NCBI GenBank assembly: GCA_033297075.1
Contig: MU858060.1
Coordinates: 186,001 to 250,000 of the forward strand
DNA length: 64,000 nucleotides
Source of the DNA: Rhypophila decipiens
Taxonomy: Eukaryota > Ascomycota > Sordariomycetes > Sordariales > Naviculisporaceae
Direction: 5' to 3'
Under the pieces are notes generated by a model. The model saw nothing but the letters and a program-made list of their open reading frames with translations. It did not search any database and had not been told where the DNA came from. The translations under genes were made by a program, and so were the position numbers. Below, one piece after another: positions 19,940 to 32,854 of this stretch (position 1 is its first letter; each line of letters begins with the position of its first letter).

Positions 19940-21339
19940 ATCCCAGATATGGAGTGAACGAAAGCGCATATCCCCTGCGTCAACAATGGGAGAATAGTAC
20001 CTATACATTTACCGAGCCGCAAAAAAGGTCGGAGACGAGGTACATTGCATGTGTGAATGGGGGCAAAAACGGGACAGGATTGGGACATATTTCTGCCAAT
20101 CGTGCATCTTGGGAATGGCCACGGCGTTTGATATCCAAAGAAACGATTTCATCCATGCAAGGTTTCTGTTCATTGGGAGTTCTGCAGTGAAATGTTTGAG
20201 GGCTGGGTTCCGCGTTTTGATGCCGACCATCTCGGCATCCAGCTTTGGGTACTGTAGTAGACCATGTAACAGGACCAATATATTTCCCTGGCAAAGGGGC
20301 TGAAGGAACAAAAGTCTTTTAACAGCTGGAATTTGGTCTGCGGGCTTCTTCGGGATGACATCACGGGATTTCCGGCAACCTATTCCTTTCCCGGCCTTGT
20401 CCCCGGATCCACCAATCCACCAGCCCGAGCCGGACCTCGGACAAGCGCACATGCTCGGCAGAACCCGGTCTTCGCGCTTTCAGACGCCAAGCACGTTTCG
20501 TAAGGCCGATGTTTGCAGCAGCGGGCAATAACATTGAAAGTTCTTTCACGTAGCGGCTGACGATGGCCTTTCCAATTGCACAGTTGGCTGACCATGACTG
20601 GCTGCTGTTAACTCTCCTATGCGCAATTTTGCCGCGAGCCGCTTCCAGACCCTCCATGGTGGCATCTTGCGCCATTGCGTTACGTACGAACGCTACATGA
20701 CATGTGTACAGGCTCATACAGAGAAGCTTGGCTGACTTGAGGGTAAAAGCTGGGTTTTCAGCAAGAAGGGAAAAGGCGGGGCACAGCTACCTACGGTTTG
20801 GGCGCATGAAACATAACGGCTGCGACTTGTTGGAGGCGAGGTGGAGGGACGAGTGGCTCGGGGAGCGAGGTCGCTGCCGGGAAACTACCAAGACTGGCCA
20901 ATTCTTGCTGGTACCTTCTTCGCAGCTTCTTTCCATGATGGTTCCATGTCCTTACCTTACGTACCCCGTACCCCGCCATATGACTTTATCAAGCCCCGCG
21001 TTTTGCTCGCGAGCTCGGCCGCCCCTCCTTGTCTCCCTATATGAATCCCTTGTAACCAACAACTTGTCCGTTGACTCCGTTCAACTGAAATTGGATCCAA
21101 CTTGAGACTCTAGTCAACTGCTTTGCCTCGGTCCGTCTATTTTTCGATTCTGACTCCGTTTGTTGAGGTTGGTATAAGCTTTTCGTTTCCCAGAAGTTGC
21201 CTTTCCTCTTTCTCCCTTTTCTCTCCGAACCGATTGATACATTCGCAACTTTTGACGCCGACATCAATACTGACTCCCGGACTACCCCTTCACAGCTTCA
21301 AAACACTTTTACAGAAACAATCCCATTCATATATTCAAC
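19940..21339. other. Intergenic region with candidate malate dehydrogenase promoter
   Basis: Most of this 1.4-kb stretch has only chance open frames on both strands. Near its right end, CCCTATATGAATC (about 21035-21047) and a pyrimidine-rich tract at ~21175-21230 precede the malate dehydrogenase start by 300 and 110-165 bp. These are likely promoter and 5' leader signals. Confidence 0.4.
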
Positions 21340-22724
21340 ATGGTCAAAGCCGGTAAGCAGCGCGATTACACAACCTCAATCCCTCAAGCTCTGTATGGTG
21401 CTAACATGTTTGGTCTCGAATAGTTGTTGCTGGTGCCTCTGGCGGTATTGGACAGGTGAGCCAGTTTGTGACTCCGGAGTAGCGACTTGAGAAATGCTCT
21501 TGGCTAACATGATTCCCTTCTCCACAGCCTCTGTCCCTTCTGTTGAAGCTCTCTCCCCTCGTTGACGAGCTTGCTCTCTACGATGTCGTAAACACACCCG
21601 GTGTCGCCGCCGATCTTTCTCACATCTCTTCCAATGCGGTGAGTGCCAATGCGACCCGCGGGGATCTTGATATCTTCCTCTCGTCCGGACACTGACAAAT
21701 TCGCGCAACAGAAAACCACTGGCTACCTTCCTCCCAACGATGGCGCCAAGGCTGCCTTCAAGGATGCCGACATCATCGTCATCCCTGCCGGCATTCCCCG
21801 TACGTCTCCAATGATATCACAAAAGTGGAGAAATCTGCTAACTTCTCTCTCGTATAGGCAAGCCTGGCATGAGCCGTGATGACCTGTTCAACATCAACGC
21901 TGGCATCGTCAAGGGCTTGATCGAGGTTGCCGCCGAGGTCGCGCCCAAGGCCTTCATCCTCGTCATCTCCAACCCCGTCAACTCGACAGTCCCCATCTCG
22001 GCCGAGGTCCTCAAGGCCAAGGGTGTCTTCAACGCCCAGCGCCTTTTCGGTGTCACCACTCTCGACATTGTCCGCGCCGAGACCTTTGTTGCTGAGATCG
22101 CCGGCAAGGCTAACCCTCAGGAGCTTACTGTCCCCGTTATCGGTGGTCACTCTGGTGACACCATTGTTCCCCTTTTCAGCAAGGTCACTCCTTCCGTCCA
22201 GATCCCCGACGACAAGTATGACGCCCTTGTAAACCGTGTCCAATTCGGCGGTGATGAGGTTGTCAAGGCCAAGGATGGTCTTGGATCTGCCACTCTCTCC
22301 ATGGCGTATGCCGGCTACAGGTGAGCACTGTCCCATACTCAAAGCCCCTGTTGAGCCAGTTCTCACTGTGATTATTTGCAGATTCGCCGAGAAGCTTCTC
22401 AAGGCCGCCAAGGGTACCAAGGGCCTCGTAGAGCCCAGCTACGTCTATCTCCCCGGTGTCCCCGGCGGCAAGGAGATCCAGGCCAAGGTTGGCGTCGACT
22501 TCTTTTCCGTTCCTATCGAGCTTGGAGTAAGTGTACCCCCGTTACTTTCCATGGTTTCCGCACACTAAACATCAACCTTTTAGCCCAATGGTGCCGAGAG
22601 GGCCATCGACATTCTTGGCGACATCACCGACAAGGAGAAGACTCTCCTCGAAGCCGCGGTTAAGGGCCTCAAGGGCAACATCGAGAAGGGTGTCACTTTC
22701 GCCCACAACCCCCCTCAAAAGTGA
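21340..22724 (+). CDS. Malate dehydrogenase, cytosolic type
   Basis: Seven exons (21340-21352, 21424-21455, 21528-21638, 21712-21799, 21858-22320, 22382-22526, 22584-22724) join to about 330 aa. The NAD-binding loop GASGGIGQ is at residues 8-15. The mobile-loop arginines lie in GIPRKPGMSR (R82, R88), and the catalytic His is in GGHSGDT (~179). The protein starts [12 protein letters not shown] without a presequence, so it is the cytosolic form rather than the mitochondrial one. It interconverts malate and oxaloacetate with NAD, feeding the malate shuttle and gluconeogenesis. The C-terminus ends NPPQK, with no peroxisomal PTS1 tripeptide. The first exon is only 13 nt. All six introns have consistent phases. 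Confidence 0.94.
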
Positions 22725-24076
22725 ATAACATCCCCTTCCCCATCTGGTTGACAAATTTCCCCCTGTTCGTTTCCCTTCTTTGCAAAACCATTTGTTTGGC
22801 TTCTTTGCATGATTCAGTGGCATTTGTCTACCCCATGTTTGTTTGGTGCGTGGGCTCTGTACAAGACAGCCGGCGGAATGAAGTGACGGATTTATAGAAG
22901 CAAAAAGAAAATAGAAATGAAGTCCTGATACAAGATTCATGGTGGCTGATTCGTTTATTTTTCTTTCATAGGCTTTAAAGAAGAGAGACGTACGTTGGTA
23001 ACTCGTAAGAGGTAGCACTTTGCCATTGGAATAGTTAAGTCGAGGGATCGAGGGGGTATGTGATGCCGTTCCTTGGTGTCAGCTTGTCTCTCTCGGGCCT
23101 AATATACCCGACTGATGTACCACACAATCCCACCTGCTTGGACATGGAGATGTGCTCACCATGGAGGAATGGAATGAGGCAGGCATATACAAGGTTGGGA
23201 CGGAAGCGACGGAGAAGTTGGATTAACATTTGATATCAATTTCTTATAATTATACCATATCATACCATACCGCATATAGATGATCAGTTGAAGGATCGAG
23301 TCAAGTTTAGACTGGGCAGCAACATGGTGCAATGACATTGGTTCTCTACTGTTTGCTCGACATGAAATGTATGGTCTTGGTACATCCAAGGTAGGTACAG
23401 GTATCTAGTGTATTAACTCCAGTAATCTGGGTATGGTATTGATTCCCACCGAGAACTCCTGCTCATGCAAGCTTGCTAATACCTGACCAGGCTATCAATA
23501 AAGGAAAACGCCGGCCCATTCACTCAATGGGGTTACGAAACATCAAAGGATGCATCCGGTTGATTTGAGAGAACGCTGAGCGATTATGCTGGATACGCAT
23601 AGCATTCATTGCCTCCCCGGATTAGTGTCTTCTTTTCCGTCGAACTCTTGGAGGACGGACCCCGGTAGATCCAGTCTCAAAAGATTGAATTAGTCGAGAC
23701 CAATCTCCCATCTTCTGATTCTTGAAAGCTGGGACGGCGAGTATCGTTCGGGTTTGGAGATTTCTGGCCAGCTCCCCAGAAGTGCTGGCGGTGTCGCTTT
23801 CAGGATATGCCTGTGATGGTTTTCATGCCCGCTGAGGGGCCTCTCTCTACCTTCCAAAAAGATCTGAGTAGCTAGCTAGCTGGTCGAACCGCGAGATTTT
23901 TGCTTGCTTCTTTGCCGATTACAATCCCGCCGCCCTAGCTGGCCAGAGAATGGACATGTCATATCATGGATATGGCACCAGAAAATGGGGAACATGAGTT
24001 GAGGCGGGATGACCAAAACGAGTGCAGGCGGCTAGTTCAACAACAGTCGTCGAACCGGAACGACCGAGAGCTTGTC
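22725..24076. other. Convergent intergenic region
   Basis: This 1.35-kb stretch holds the 3' flanks of malate dehydrogenase (plus) and Trs33 (minus). It includes a short AGCTAGCTAGCT palindrome near 23870 and several GGTAGGTA-type words near 23390. The open frames are short and lack motifs. Confidence 0.45.
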
Positions 24077-25007
24077 CTATGGTCCCTTGGCCGGTATCGT
24101 CTTGATCTGAAACACGGCGCCAGGGAGTTCAGTAGACTCGGCCTGGACCGTGGCGTTGATTCCCAGTCCTGCGAGGGCACCTCTCACGATGCCACATGGG
24201 AACCAGAGGAACTGTGGGGAAGAAAAAGAAATGTTAGCTCAGAACTTTCGACAATAGAAAAGAACTGATAGATATAAACATACTGGTTGCGCCCTCAGAA
24301 CCGCCTGTCCACCGGGCTCGGCGCTCATCCGTGAAAATGGTCTGAACGAGTTATCCGTCAAGACGTAGACTCCCTATTTTTTTTCAATATGAAGTTAGTC
24401 CCAGCCCTGCACTGTGACAGATCCCATGCTGGGGATGCGTACCCTATGATTCGTCTTAAGATTATCAACTTGTTTGCGAAAGACCAACGTCCACAGATCC
24501 TTGCACAGAAATTTAATCACGTCGAGTGTATCGTTGAACCTCGGTCTGTCACGGGAAAATCTGTTTTTTGCCAGTGTCAGTCAGTTAGCATATCTGCCAT
24601 TCTCAAGTTCCCCAGATTCAACAGCAAGAAATTGAACCAACAACTAACCTCTCAACCAGCCCCTGCCCAACCCGATATCCCAGCCCTTCCAACCTCGCAA
24701 AAACAGCATCCTTCTCTTCATCCTCGTCCATTTTCCTACTCCCCCCTCCTATACTCCCCGTCGAGGGTGGTGCCTGTCCCCTACTTATTTGCTGCGTCTG
24801 TGCTTGTGCCGCCCGCGCAACATCATCTTGCCCTTGACTCGTAGCTGCCGCCACGACAGCATCATTGGCTTCTTCTTCGAGCTGGTTGGTTATTCGGTAC
24901 GCCATGGGGACGATCTCGATGAGCAAAAAGTCCAGACACGAGGCGCCGACGAAGCGCGCGCTGGGGTCGTCGGCCCCGTAGGGGGGCATTACTGGTTCGA
25001 AGGACAT
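24077..25007 (-). CDS. TRS33: TRAPP complex subunit Trs33 (TRAPPC6 family)
   Basis: Four exons (25007-24649, 24545-24443, 24373-24284, 24211-24077) with introns of 103, 69 and 72 nt give about 228 aa. The N-terminal block [17 protein letters not shown] and the later [19 protein letters not shown] and [13 protein letters not shown] segments match the Bet3-like fold of Trs33. A disordered Gln/Gly/Ser-rich insertion at ~50-95 separates the first helix from the rest, as often in filamentous fungi. Trs33 is a shared core subunit of TRAPP complexes, which act as exchange factors for Ypt1/Ypt31-type Rab GTPases in ER-Golgi and Golgi traffic. Confidence 0.88.
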
Positions 25008-25854
25008 TTTCGGGTTATTGTTTCTTCTCTCTTCGTCGCTTTCGTTGAGTGGGTACGACCGTACAAATCGAGTGGTAGGTTGGCCGTTTGGTCGGTCTAT
25101 TTGCGACCCGCGAGCCGGTGGCAGCTTGATCGGCTGCTACGGATTGGGCTCGATGCAAGCAATGCGGATTGCTGGGCAGCTGGGATCACTGAAAGTGTCG
25201 GGAGATCGCGTGAACCAAAGAGAGTACAGTGATTGAGGTGTCTGGGAGGAGAGGCTTTCGGGTATTCTGCGGTTGTGGGTTGTGAAAGATCAGATGGAAG
25301 CTATGCTGATGTTTGTCTTCTGAAGTTGTGCAGCAGAAGTGCCCCCCACATTTGGCAGCTAGAACCTTGAGAGCTACTGATTATGCATCTAGCCGGTATA
25401 TGGTATGCAGCAACACAGCATATCGACTGATTCCTGGAGAGTGTCACTAAAAGACCGAGCATTTGCCCATGACAAAAGTTCAGATGGCTTAAGCAAATGT
25501 TTCAAATGCAGACATTGACTGCGGTAAGCCCCCTCGGCCTTCAATTCCTCTTTCATAACCACCAGTGAGCCAATGGAGAAGTCACCACACACCATCATTT
25601 TAATCTAGAGTCTCACTCCCATTGTGCCTTGTGATGATGAGATAGGTGCATACCCCTTGCCAATGTCCTCCATAAAACTCCAAGCTAGCCTGTTCCTGCC
25701 AAAATTAATACATCATTCAACTTCCCAGATCGCATTGATTGACCATAGAATGCCGATTTGTTTATTCATTCACCATAAAACGCCTTTTCATGCCAGAGAG
25801 AAAAAACCTAAAAAATGCAACGCACCGCCCAATCGGGCTTCACCAAAATGGATA
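25008..25854. other. Intergenic region upstream of Trs33
   Basis: This 847-bp interval carries the promoter side of Trs33 and the 3' flank of the SUMO ligase, both on the minus strand. No further gene is apparent. Confidence 0.4.
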
Positions 25855-27888
25855 TCAATGGTAATTCTCATACGCAGCTCCCCCGTAATTAACTCGTTTG
25901 GCCGGGCGAGGTGGCTCCTCGTCGTCCGACGAGAGTGTCAAGTCGATGACCTCCGACGCCGGCCGTTTGTTGCTTGCAGATGACTTTGGTACCGTCGAAC
26001 TGCCTCTGGAGCCACTATTGGATGGTGTGTCCAGGTAGTGATGGGCCCCCATAGAGCCGCCGGGTCCGCGAGGCGTCGGGGTGCTGGCGTTGGGCGTCTG
26101 GAACATATCCGAGATGAACAAATCATCATCATCCAGAACACTGGCAGATTCTGACCGATTGTTCTTCCGGGCTGCTGCCCCTGGCTGCACCCATTTTCCA
26201 TTCGGTTCGATCGTCACTTGGTCAACCGAGTCTGGGGTGCCGTTGATGATCTCCATGACATACCTAACAACATGTTAGTATATAGGCTTGGCTGGAACAC
26301 AAGGACTGGTGTGAACTCACTCGTCAATAGCTAACTGATCATAGGGAGCAGACTTGTTGCAGATGGGACACACCCATTGAGGGCCCTGTTCTTGCAGCTG
26401 GAGATACGAGGTGGCGTCAAAGCAGGAAACGTGGCTGCAGGAAATGGACCGACATGGGGTTTTAAGCCGCATATAACTCAGCGGACATTTGAGACTGAGG
26501 TTCTGCGACGTTGCTACCACGTCAGGATCGTTTGCCTTCTTGGCGACTGACATGGAATATTAGCATGATTACCAAAGTCGGCATGGGTCGGTTTTTGTAC
26601 TTACTTTCGGCGATGACCTGGTTCTTGACGATTTTCCGCTTGATGCGAGCGACGAGTTCTTCAACGGGGGTAGTTTTACAGACATAGACGCCGAAATAAT
26701 ATGTCTGTACATACAAAGAGGTTAGCAAGGTCCAAACTCAAGCAGCACTCTCGCTTCGACTAAGATTAGTGCTACCAATCCAATCAAGTCAAGGAGAATT
26801 CAACGCTCGATCATACCACTGGTTTGCCGGGCTGCGCCCCTACCTTCTGCGTCATCGCGTAGGTGAATTCGACGGTGTTGATATATGACGGAGGCTTGAG
26901 GCGTAGCGAGGGCGTGATGTCAACCGGTCTAGTAGACCCCGGTTTGTTCTTCAGCCCGCGCATGTTCGCCTTGAGATCCCCGCCATTCACCTTGAGCTCC
27001 GATGCGTGGGGGAACGCTACATCTTGTTCCCCCTCATTGCCAGCGGCACAGAAAACCAACACTTTGTACCTGGAATCGGTAGCACATTGTTGTAGGTACG
27101 AATTATCCTGGGCCTTGAGAGAGATGGTGACTGAGTTCCGGTGCTGTGGCATCGCTAGTACAAAGGCATGTATTAACAAAAGAGCCACCAAAGTCAACAG
27201 AGAAAGCGACATACCCTGAATAGTTTTCAGATCGCCCAGCCTGCACACAACATCATGGAACGGACTTTGCTTGTAAGAAAAGCCTTGTGAGTGCACTAGG
27301 TTCGTCAGTTGCGAACGCGGCCAGGCCACGGGAGACGGGGACGGTGTACTCGTCTGCTGGGTATACGACGTGGTGCCCGGAGCATGCCGGAGACCATTGG
27401 TCGGGAGATAGGTCCCGGGAGCAGGGTACGATGGCATCGCATAGTGCGCCGGAGCGCGGGGTTCGGCTGGAGGGTAGTACGAAGTCTGTGCCGGCGCTGG
27501 AGCTGGAGCTGGAGCTGGAGCGGGAGGCGGAGGAAGTGGGATTCCCGTCGTCTTTGCAATGCTCTGCTGGACCTCGTAAAAGTCGCGACCGTTGTCTGCC
27601 GACTCGTTGATGACTGTTGGGAAGACGAAGATCGAGTTAGTAAATGAAATATGAAGAAAACGCGGAAGCAAGAAACCAGACGACGGCGCATTTCATCCGA
27701 TCAACCGTGAATAACGCACCCTTGATCAGCCGTCTCTGCAGGTCGATCTTGTTGCCTGTTTTGGGGATTCCGTTCAATACGCAAATTGCTTGCAGTACGG
27801 TTTTTTGAATCGTCTGATTTTGAACGGTACGGACAAGAGCAGCGACCTCTTCCTTCGATGGTGCTGGTTGGGTGTAGGACTGATCCAT
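25855..27888 (-). CDS. PIAS/Siz-type E3 SUMO-protein ligase
   Basis: Six exons (27888-27720, 27613-27215, 27154-26844, 26704-26605, 26546-26321, 26263-25855) join to about 537 aa. A SAP-like helix pair lies at ~15-55. A Pro/Ala-rich linker is followed by a PINIT-type domain (~120-290). The SP-RING (MIZ) finger is at ~347-390, with CPLS, CSHVSCFD and CPIC. Near the C-terminus VIDLTL followed by SSDDEE (~507-516) is a textbook SUMO-interaction motif. This order (SAP, PINIT, SP-RING, SIM) matches Siz1/Pli1. Such ligases move SUMO from the E2 Ubc9 to nuclear substrates, affecting septins, PCNA and heterochromatin in yeasts. The 139-nt intron before exon 4 is the longest, but the joined sequence is continuous with family expectation. 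Confidence 0.9.
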
Positions 27889-28897
27889 AATTTTTCACTC
27901 CTTGGCTGGGGTCTTGATTCACCACGCGCCGCGCGCGTCACGAGATGGTCGGCGCAATAGCAGGGGTCCACGGTGAAGAGATTCTGAGGAAGGTGCGATG
28001 GTGGTTTTCGCATGCTCCTCCGCGAATAAGGGGTGCGCTTTTTGATCTTGCTCTGGCAGTCGCGGAAGGGGCGAGAAGGGCGGTCCTTTACTGCTCCTGC
28101 TGCCCAACCTTTTCAAGTTTCAAGTTTCCCTGCTCAAATCTTTCTTCCGTTATACTCTTGGTTGCGGGGTATCTCAAAAATCCAGCACCGTACCCAACCC
28201 CGATGTTGCGCCAAAGTTTGCCCCGAGGATGGTCAGCCGAGGGTGAGACGATTTTTAGGAGGTGTAAAGACGGTAGTCCTGGCGAAAATATTATTCGGGC
28301 GTTCCCTTTGTCCTCTCCTTAAATATTGACCCAAACAATAATGCCGATCAAAACCAACACGTGCCCGTCACTCGGCAGAGCAGCCGCGTCGAGTTTTAGA
28401 ATCAACAGACGAGAAGAATGTCGTCGTCGTAAAGGCGGGAGCTGGCGGCAGAAACAGCAGGCATGCTTGAGACACAAACTTAAACCAAACCAAGCAGGGG
28501 TCCAGTAACATCGGAAGTGGAGGGCGTGTAAATCGGTGTATCGAGTACTTGCTTGTCAGGGTTTCTTTCCTCAGGAAAATACGGTGCGAGCGGTGAGACC
28601 ATGACCAGAAGGCCCCGCACCGGAGTACCGAGTACTTTCCAGGCACGTTCGTCCCTTCATGATTGACTTTGCCAATAACACCGCTATAACGGTAACCGCC
28701 TATTGTAACGATTCCATTTTTTCTTTTGGATGAACTTTGTCTTTCAGTGAATTTTCACTATCAAACACAACTCCCAACTAGGTTCACCGATCATACACAC
28801 TCCAAACCCGAGCAGCCCACCAAACTTTACACGGCACTGATTGCAAAGACCTATCATTTTGAATCAAATCATTTCCGTCGAGGAATTCGCAGCAAAA
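27889..28897. promoter_or_regulatory. Divergent promoter region (SUMO ligase / DUF2423 gene)
   Basis: This 1-kb interval lies between two outward-reading genes. The words CGAGTACTT (28553-28561) and CCGAGTACTTT (28627-28637) recur about 75 bp apart. I see no TATA box with confidence, and no protein-like frame. Confidence 0.35.
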
Positions 28898-29400
28898 ATG
28901 GCCAAAAGTGCTCGATCCAGTCAAATCAAGACCAACAACCAGAAGCTCAAGAAGAATGTCTTTGGGCCTGTTGAAGAGGCACGCACCGCCCGACTCTCTG
29001 CCAGATTACTAGAGCTTGCCTCTCAGCCAAAGCCTCAGAAGGATGTGGAAATGCAGGTTGTTGAGGGTGGTGAGTTGATCTCTCCAGCGTTGGTCCTTGA
29101 ACCAACATAGTTCGGATGGTTTTGCTCACACGATTTGTTGGTGTAACAGATGAGACCAAGAGTGAGACTGTGGAGAAGACAGAAGAAGGTGAGTTTGTCC
29201 CCCTCACTCTGCCCTTTCTGTTAGGTCCATAGCTAACAGATCCGACAGCAATGGAGGTAGACTCTGGCTCCAAGCCAGCTTCCAAGCGCAAGTCTGGGAG
29301 AATTGCCAAGACGGGAATTGCCAAGCGGAAGCTCAGAAAGTCGGCGATTGTGTTTCCCAAGTACGGCGAGAAGAAGAACATTGTCAGGAAGAAGAAATGA
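28898..29400 (+). CDS. Small basic DUF2423 protein (YBL028C-like)
   Basis: Three exons (28898-29069, 29150-29188, 29249-29400) give about 120 aa. The N-terminus MAKSARSSQIKTNNQKLKKN followed by VFGP and ARTARLSARLLELA fits DUF2423, the domain of yeast YBL028C, reported as a nucleolar, pre-ribosome-associated protein. The tail is Lys/Arg-rich and ends RKKK, consistent with nuclear or nucleolar localisation. For the second intron two AGs fit the phase: 29239 (51-nt intron) and 29248 (60-nt intron). I prefer 29248 because the only branch-like GCTAAC overlaps the first AG. The molecular role remains unknown. Confidence 0.83.
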
Positions 29401-29925
29401 GATCTTTGCCTCTCTGCGTCTTTTCTCATGTCGGTCGCACCAGGAAACCTAGCGACGGCAGGGCTGCATCCGTGGTCAATTCATGATACCTTCATCTGGG
29501 AAAAATGCTTTTTAGGCGTTGTGGCGAATGGTGGGGTTTCTATTTGTTTTAGTGCATGGAAGGGGGTCTCAACTTCTCAATTCTTGTATCTAGGCAGGGC
29601 GCCATCCAATCAACGGGCTAGGCCTAGCTGCTGCAACAAGGCTATTCTGGACCGCCTAAATTATTGCAACTGAAATTGAGAGTCCTTCAGAGGGTGATGG
29701 GAGATCGTGGCTTCAATACACGACTTTTCCTTCATCTCTGCACCAGCGATCAAATTCATTGTCAATTGGCCGATTAATTGACATTTTCGTTTCTCACTAC
29801 CAAACATCAAATACATTCACTCGTTTTGGCTGTTTCTAATAACAATAACATGGCCAGCAACTGCGAACAAGGCCCCGGAATTTGACAGTCTTGACTAGCT
29901 GAGACTCGAAATCCAATCATTGGAG
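29401..29925. other. Intergenic region before GPI7
   Basis: This 525-bp interval has the 3' flank of the DUF2423 gene and the upstream region of GPI7. No feature is recognisable beyond A/T-rich stretches near 29780-29850. Confidence 0.4.
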
Positions 29926-32854
29926 ATGATCCAGCATCGTGATGGAAGGGGCTCCACGTTGCTTCTGGTCGCAGCCAACATTTTGATTCCCATCGCCATT
30001 TTCATATTTGCGACTGGTTTCTTTCCGTACAAGCCTCTGCTGCCTGGTCTCGCACAATATGAGACTCTTTCCGACTACGGGGCGCCTCCCGAGCCGCCGT
30101 TTGACAAGGTGGTGTTTATGGTGATTGATGCACTGAGAAGGTGAACTATTCTTACACTGCCCTTTGAGCACATCTCTTGTTGGGGCATAAAAACTGACAT
30201 ATTTCACACTCGTTAGCGACTTTGTCTACTCTACCAACAGCGGCTTTCTCTTCACACAAGGGTAACCCATTTCTTGATATCAAATTCATCCGCTTGTATT
30301 CACTATCAACAACTAGCTAACACGACACCTGCCTGCTTAAAGTTTGATCAGCAATGGCGATGCCATCCCTTTTACAGCCCATGCAACATCACCCACGGTG
30401 ACAATGCCTAGGCTGAAAGCCATTACAACTGGATCTATTCCCTCCTTCTTGGATGTGGTTCTGAATCTGGACGAGGGCGACGAGTCGTCAAGTTTGGCAT
30501 CTCAAGACACATGGCTCGCCCAGATGAAGGCCAAGAAGAGCGGGAAACTTGTCATGTACGGCGATGATACGTGGTTGAAGCTGTTTCCGGGCACGTTTGA
30601 CCGGCAAGACGGAACTACGAGCTTCTTCGTCTCTGACTTTACCGAGGTCGACAATAATGTCACTCGCCATATTGCTGACGAGCTGAAGAGGAAGGACTGG
30701 AATACGATGGTCCTTCATTACTTGGGCCTTGATCATATTGGCCACAAAGGAGGTCCGAGGAGGTGAGAATCTCTTTACTCCCCCTATCTTGGATTGTCTC
30801 GATCAGATGCAACCTTGCTTACCTTCTCTGTCCATAGTCCCCATATGATCCCCAAGCAACGCGAAATGGACAAGATCGTCCAGCAAATCTTTACCAGCCT
30901 CTGGTCGCAGCCTCACCACAGCAAGACCCTCTTTGTCTTTTGCGGAGACCACGGCATGAACGATGCTGGAAACCACGGCGCTTCCTCAGCAGGAGAGACG
31001 TCCCCTGCGTTGCTCTTTGTATCGCCCAAACTGCAGGCCGTCCAGACCAATGCGCATGCACCGCTCCCGGAGAACGAGAGTTTCCAATTCTACTCTTCGG
31101 TCGAGCAGTCAGATATTGCCCCGACCCTGGCTGCGCTGTTGGGTTTCCCAATTCCCAAGAATAATCTCGGCGTGCTGATTCCCGAGTTTCTTTCCATGTG
31201 GCCAAAGAAGGAGGACCAAGTCCAGTTGCTGCTGAGAAATGCACACCAGATTCTCGATATCATCACGGCGGCTTTTGGGCCTGAGATTCTGGACGCAGCT
31301 AATCTCACACCAGAGAATTGTGCCCACCCCCAGACTGACTATCAAGAACTGGCCTGCGAGTGGCAGGATATCCTCGACGCTGCCAATCATGCCATCGTTG
31401 CCGACGATGATGTCTGGATCACAAGGACCATCAAATGGCTCCGCAAAGCTCAGAGCCTGATGAGCGGCATGGCAAGCAACTACGAGGTCCCGCGGCTGTT
31501 CATCGGCGCGGGAGTCGCACTGGCTGCCGTGATTCTGGCCATTACAGCAACAAGCAAGTCCATCCCAGAGCCGGCATCTTCATTCGTACCATTTGGTGGC
31601 GTAGTTCTTTCATACGGAATCATGATGTTTGCCAGTAGCTATGTCGAGGAGGAGCAGCATTTCTGGTACTGGGCGACGACTGCTTGGTTTGGATTGCTCG
31701 GTTTGAAGGGGTTTCGGAGTAACTCGCCCTCCTCCATGCAGGGAATGGGCTCGATCACGGCGCTCGTTGCCCTGAGACTCATCAGGGGGTGGAACCAGAC
31801 GGGCCAGAAATTCGCAGGCGAGTCGGATATCGTCAAGCGCTTCATTACATCCAACCCTTCTCTTCTGTGGTTCCTCGTTGGATGCACGTATCTATGGATT
31901 CACCGCGAGATTATTTCTAGTCTGGCCAGTCTACCCCGGTCGGTGCGATATTCTGGCGCGACAGGGTTGGTTCTCGCGGGGATCACGTTCAAGGTTGCGT
32001 TTACGAATGAAGAAGCTCCGGAATTGGTGGTTGGTTCTGCTAGGAAGCTGCTGGACATGGATCTTGCCAGGGGAGCTTCGCTTGTCACACGGGCGAGGAC
32101 CGTCTTTTACGGATTGGGTTTTGGCGTTGCTGTTGCAGTGGGCATGGCTATATCAGCCAAGAGGAAAAGGGCGAGGTTTCCTTCGAGAAAGGCTGACAGT
32201 ACGCATCCCTTCCCTCCATTTCCAGCAAGCAGTACTGACTTTCCAATTCCAGACCAAGGAATAGCAGCTCTCCACGATTTATACACCCTCCTGGCAATGA
32301 CGCAATCACGAACAAGCAACATCCCATTGTTCCTCTTGTTCAACATTATAAACCAGTATATCAGAGCCAGCAGCAAGAATCTAACCCTCATCGACCTGAG
32401 TATATCTTCTCTGCTATTACAATTCACGGCATTCTTTGCTTTTGGCGGGAGCAACGCAATCTCGAGTGTAGACCTCTCAAACGCCTACAACGGGATAGCA
32501 GACTTTAATGCCCCCGTTGTGGGGATCCTGACGTATATCAGCAACTGGGCGGGGTCGATCTACTGGACGTTTGCGACGGTGAGCTGGCTGCTTGCTTTGT
32601 CGAGAAGTAGGAAAGAATCACGGGATAATGCAGGGACGGGGATGGCGGTGTGGAAGGGACATGTAGCTGTCTTGACGGTTTTTGTGGCGAGCAGTGTGGC
32701 GGCTGTCATGATGGCGTGTACTGCGCTGAGGACGCACTTGTTTATCTGGACCGTGTTCTCGCCCAAGTATTTGTATTGTGTTGCTTGGGGGTTGGCCCAG
32801 CATTTGGGGGTTAATCTTGCTTTGGGGGGGCTGTTGTTTTGGTTGGGGATGTAA
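29926..32854 (+). CDS. GPI7: GPI ethanolamine phosphate transferase 2
   Basis: Five exons (29926-30140, 30217-30261, 30343-30762, 30838-32198, 32253-32854) give about 880 aa; the first three introns are phase 2. One N-terminal membrane anchor is followed by a lumenal alkaline-phosphatase-like domain. VVFMVIDALR and GDHGMNDAGNHG (~263) are the metal-binding blocks of the family. About ten hydrophobic segments fill the C-terminal half. The sequence TSFFVSDFTEVDNNVTR favours GPI7/LAS21 over MCD4 or GPI13. The enzyme adds ethanolamine phosphate to the second mannose of the GPI anchor in the ER. The last intron (54 nt) is in frame with no stop, so its splicing is inferred from GTACGC, a TACTGAC branch and a pyrimidine-AG end. 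The ATG at 29926 is the first in frame. Confidence 0.92.
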
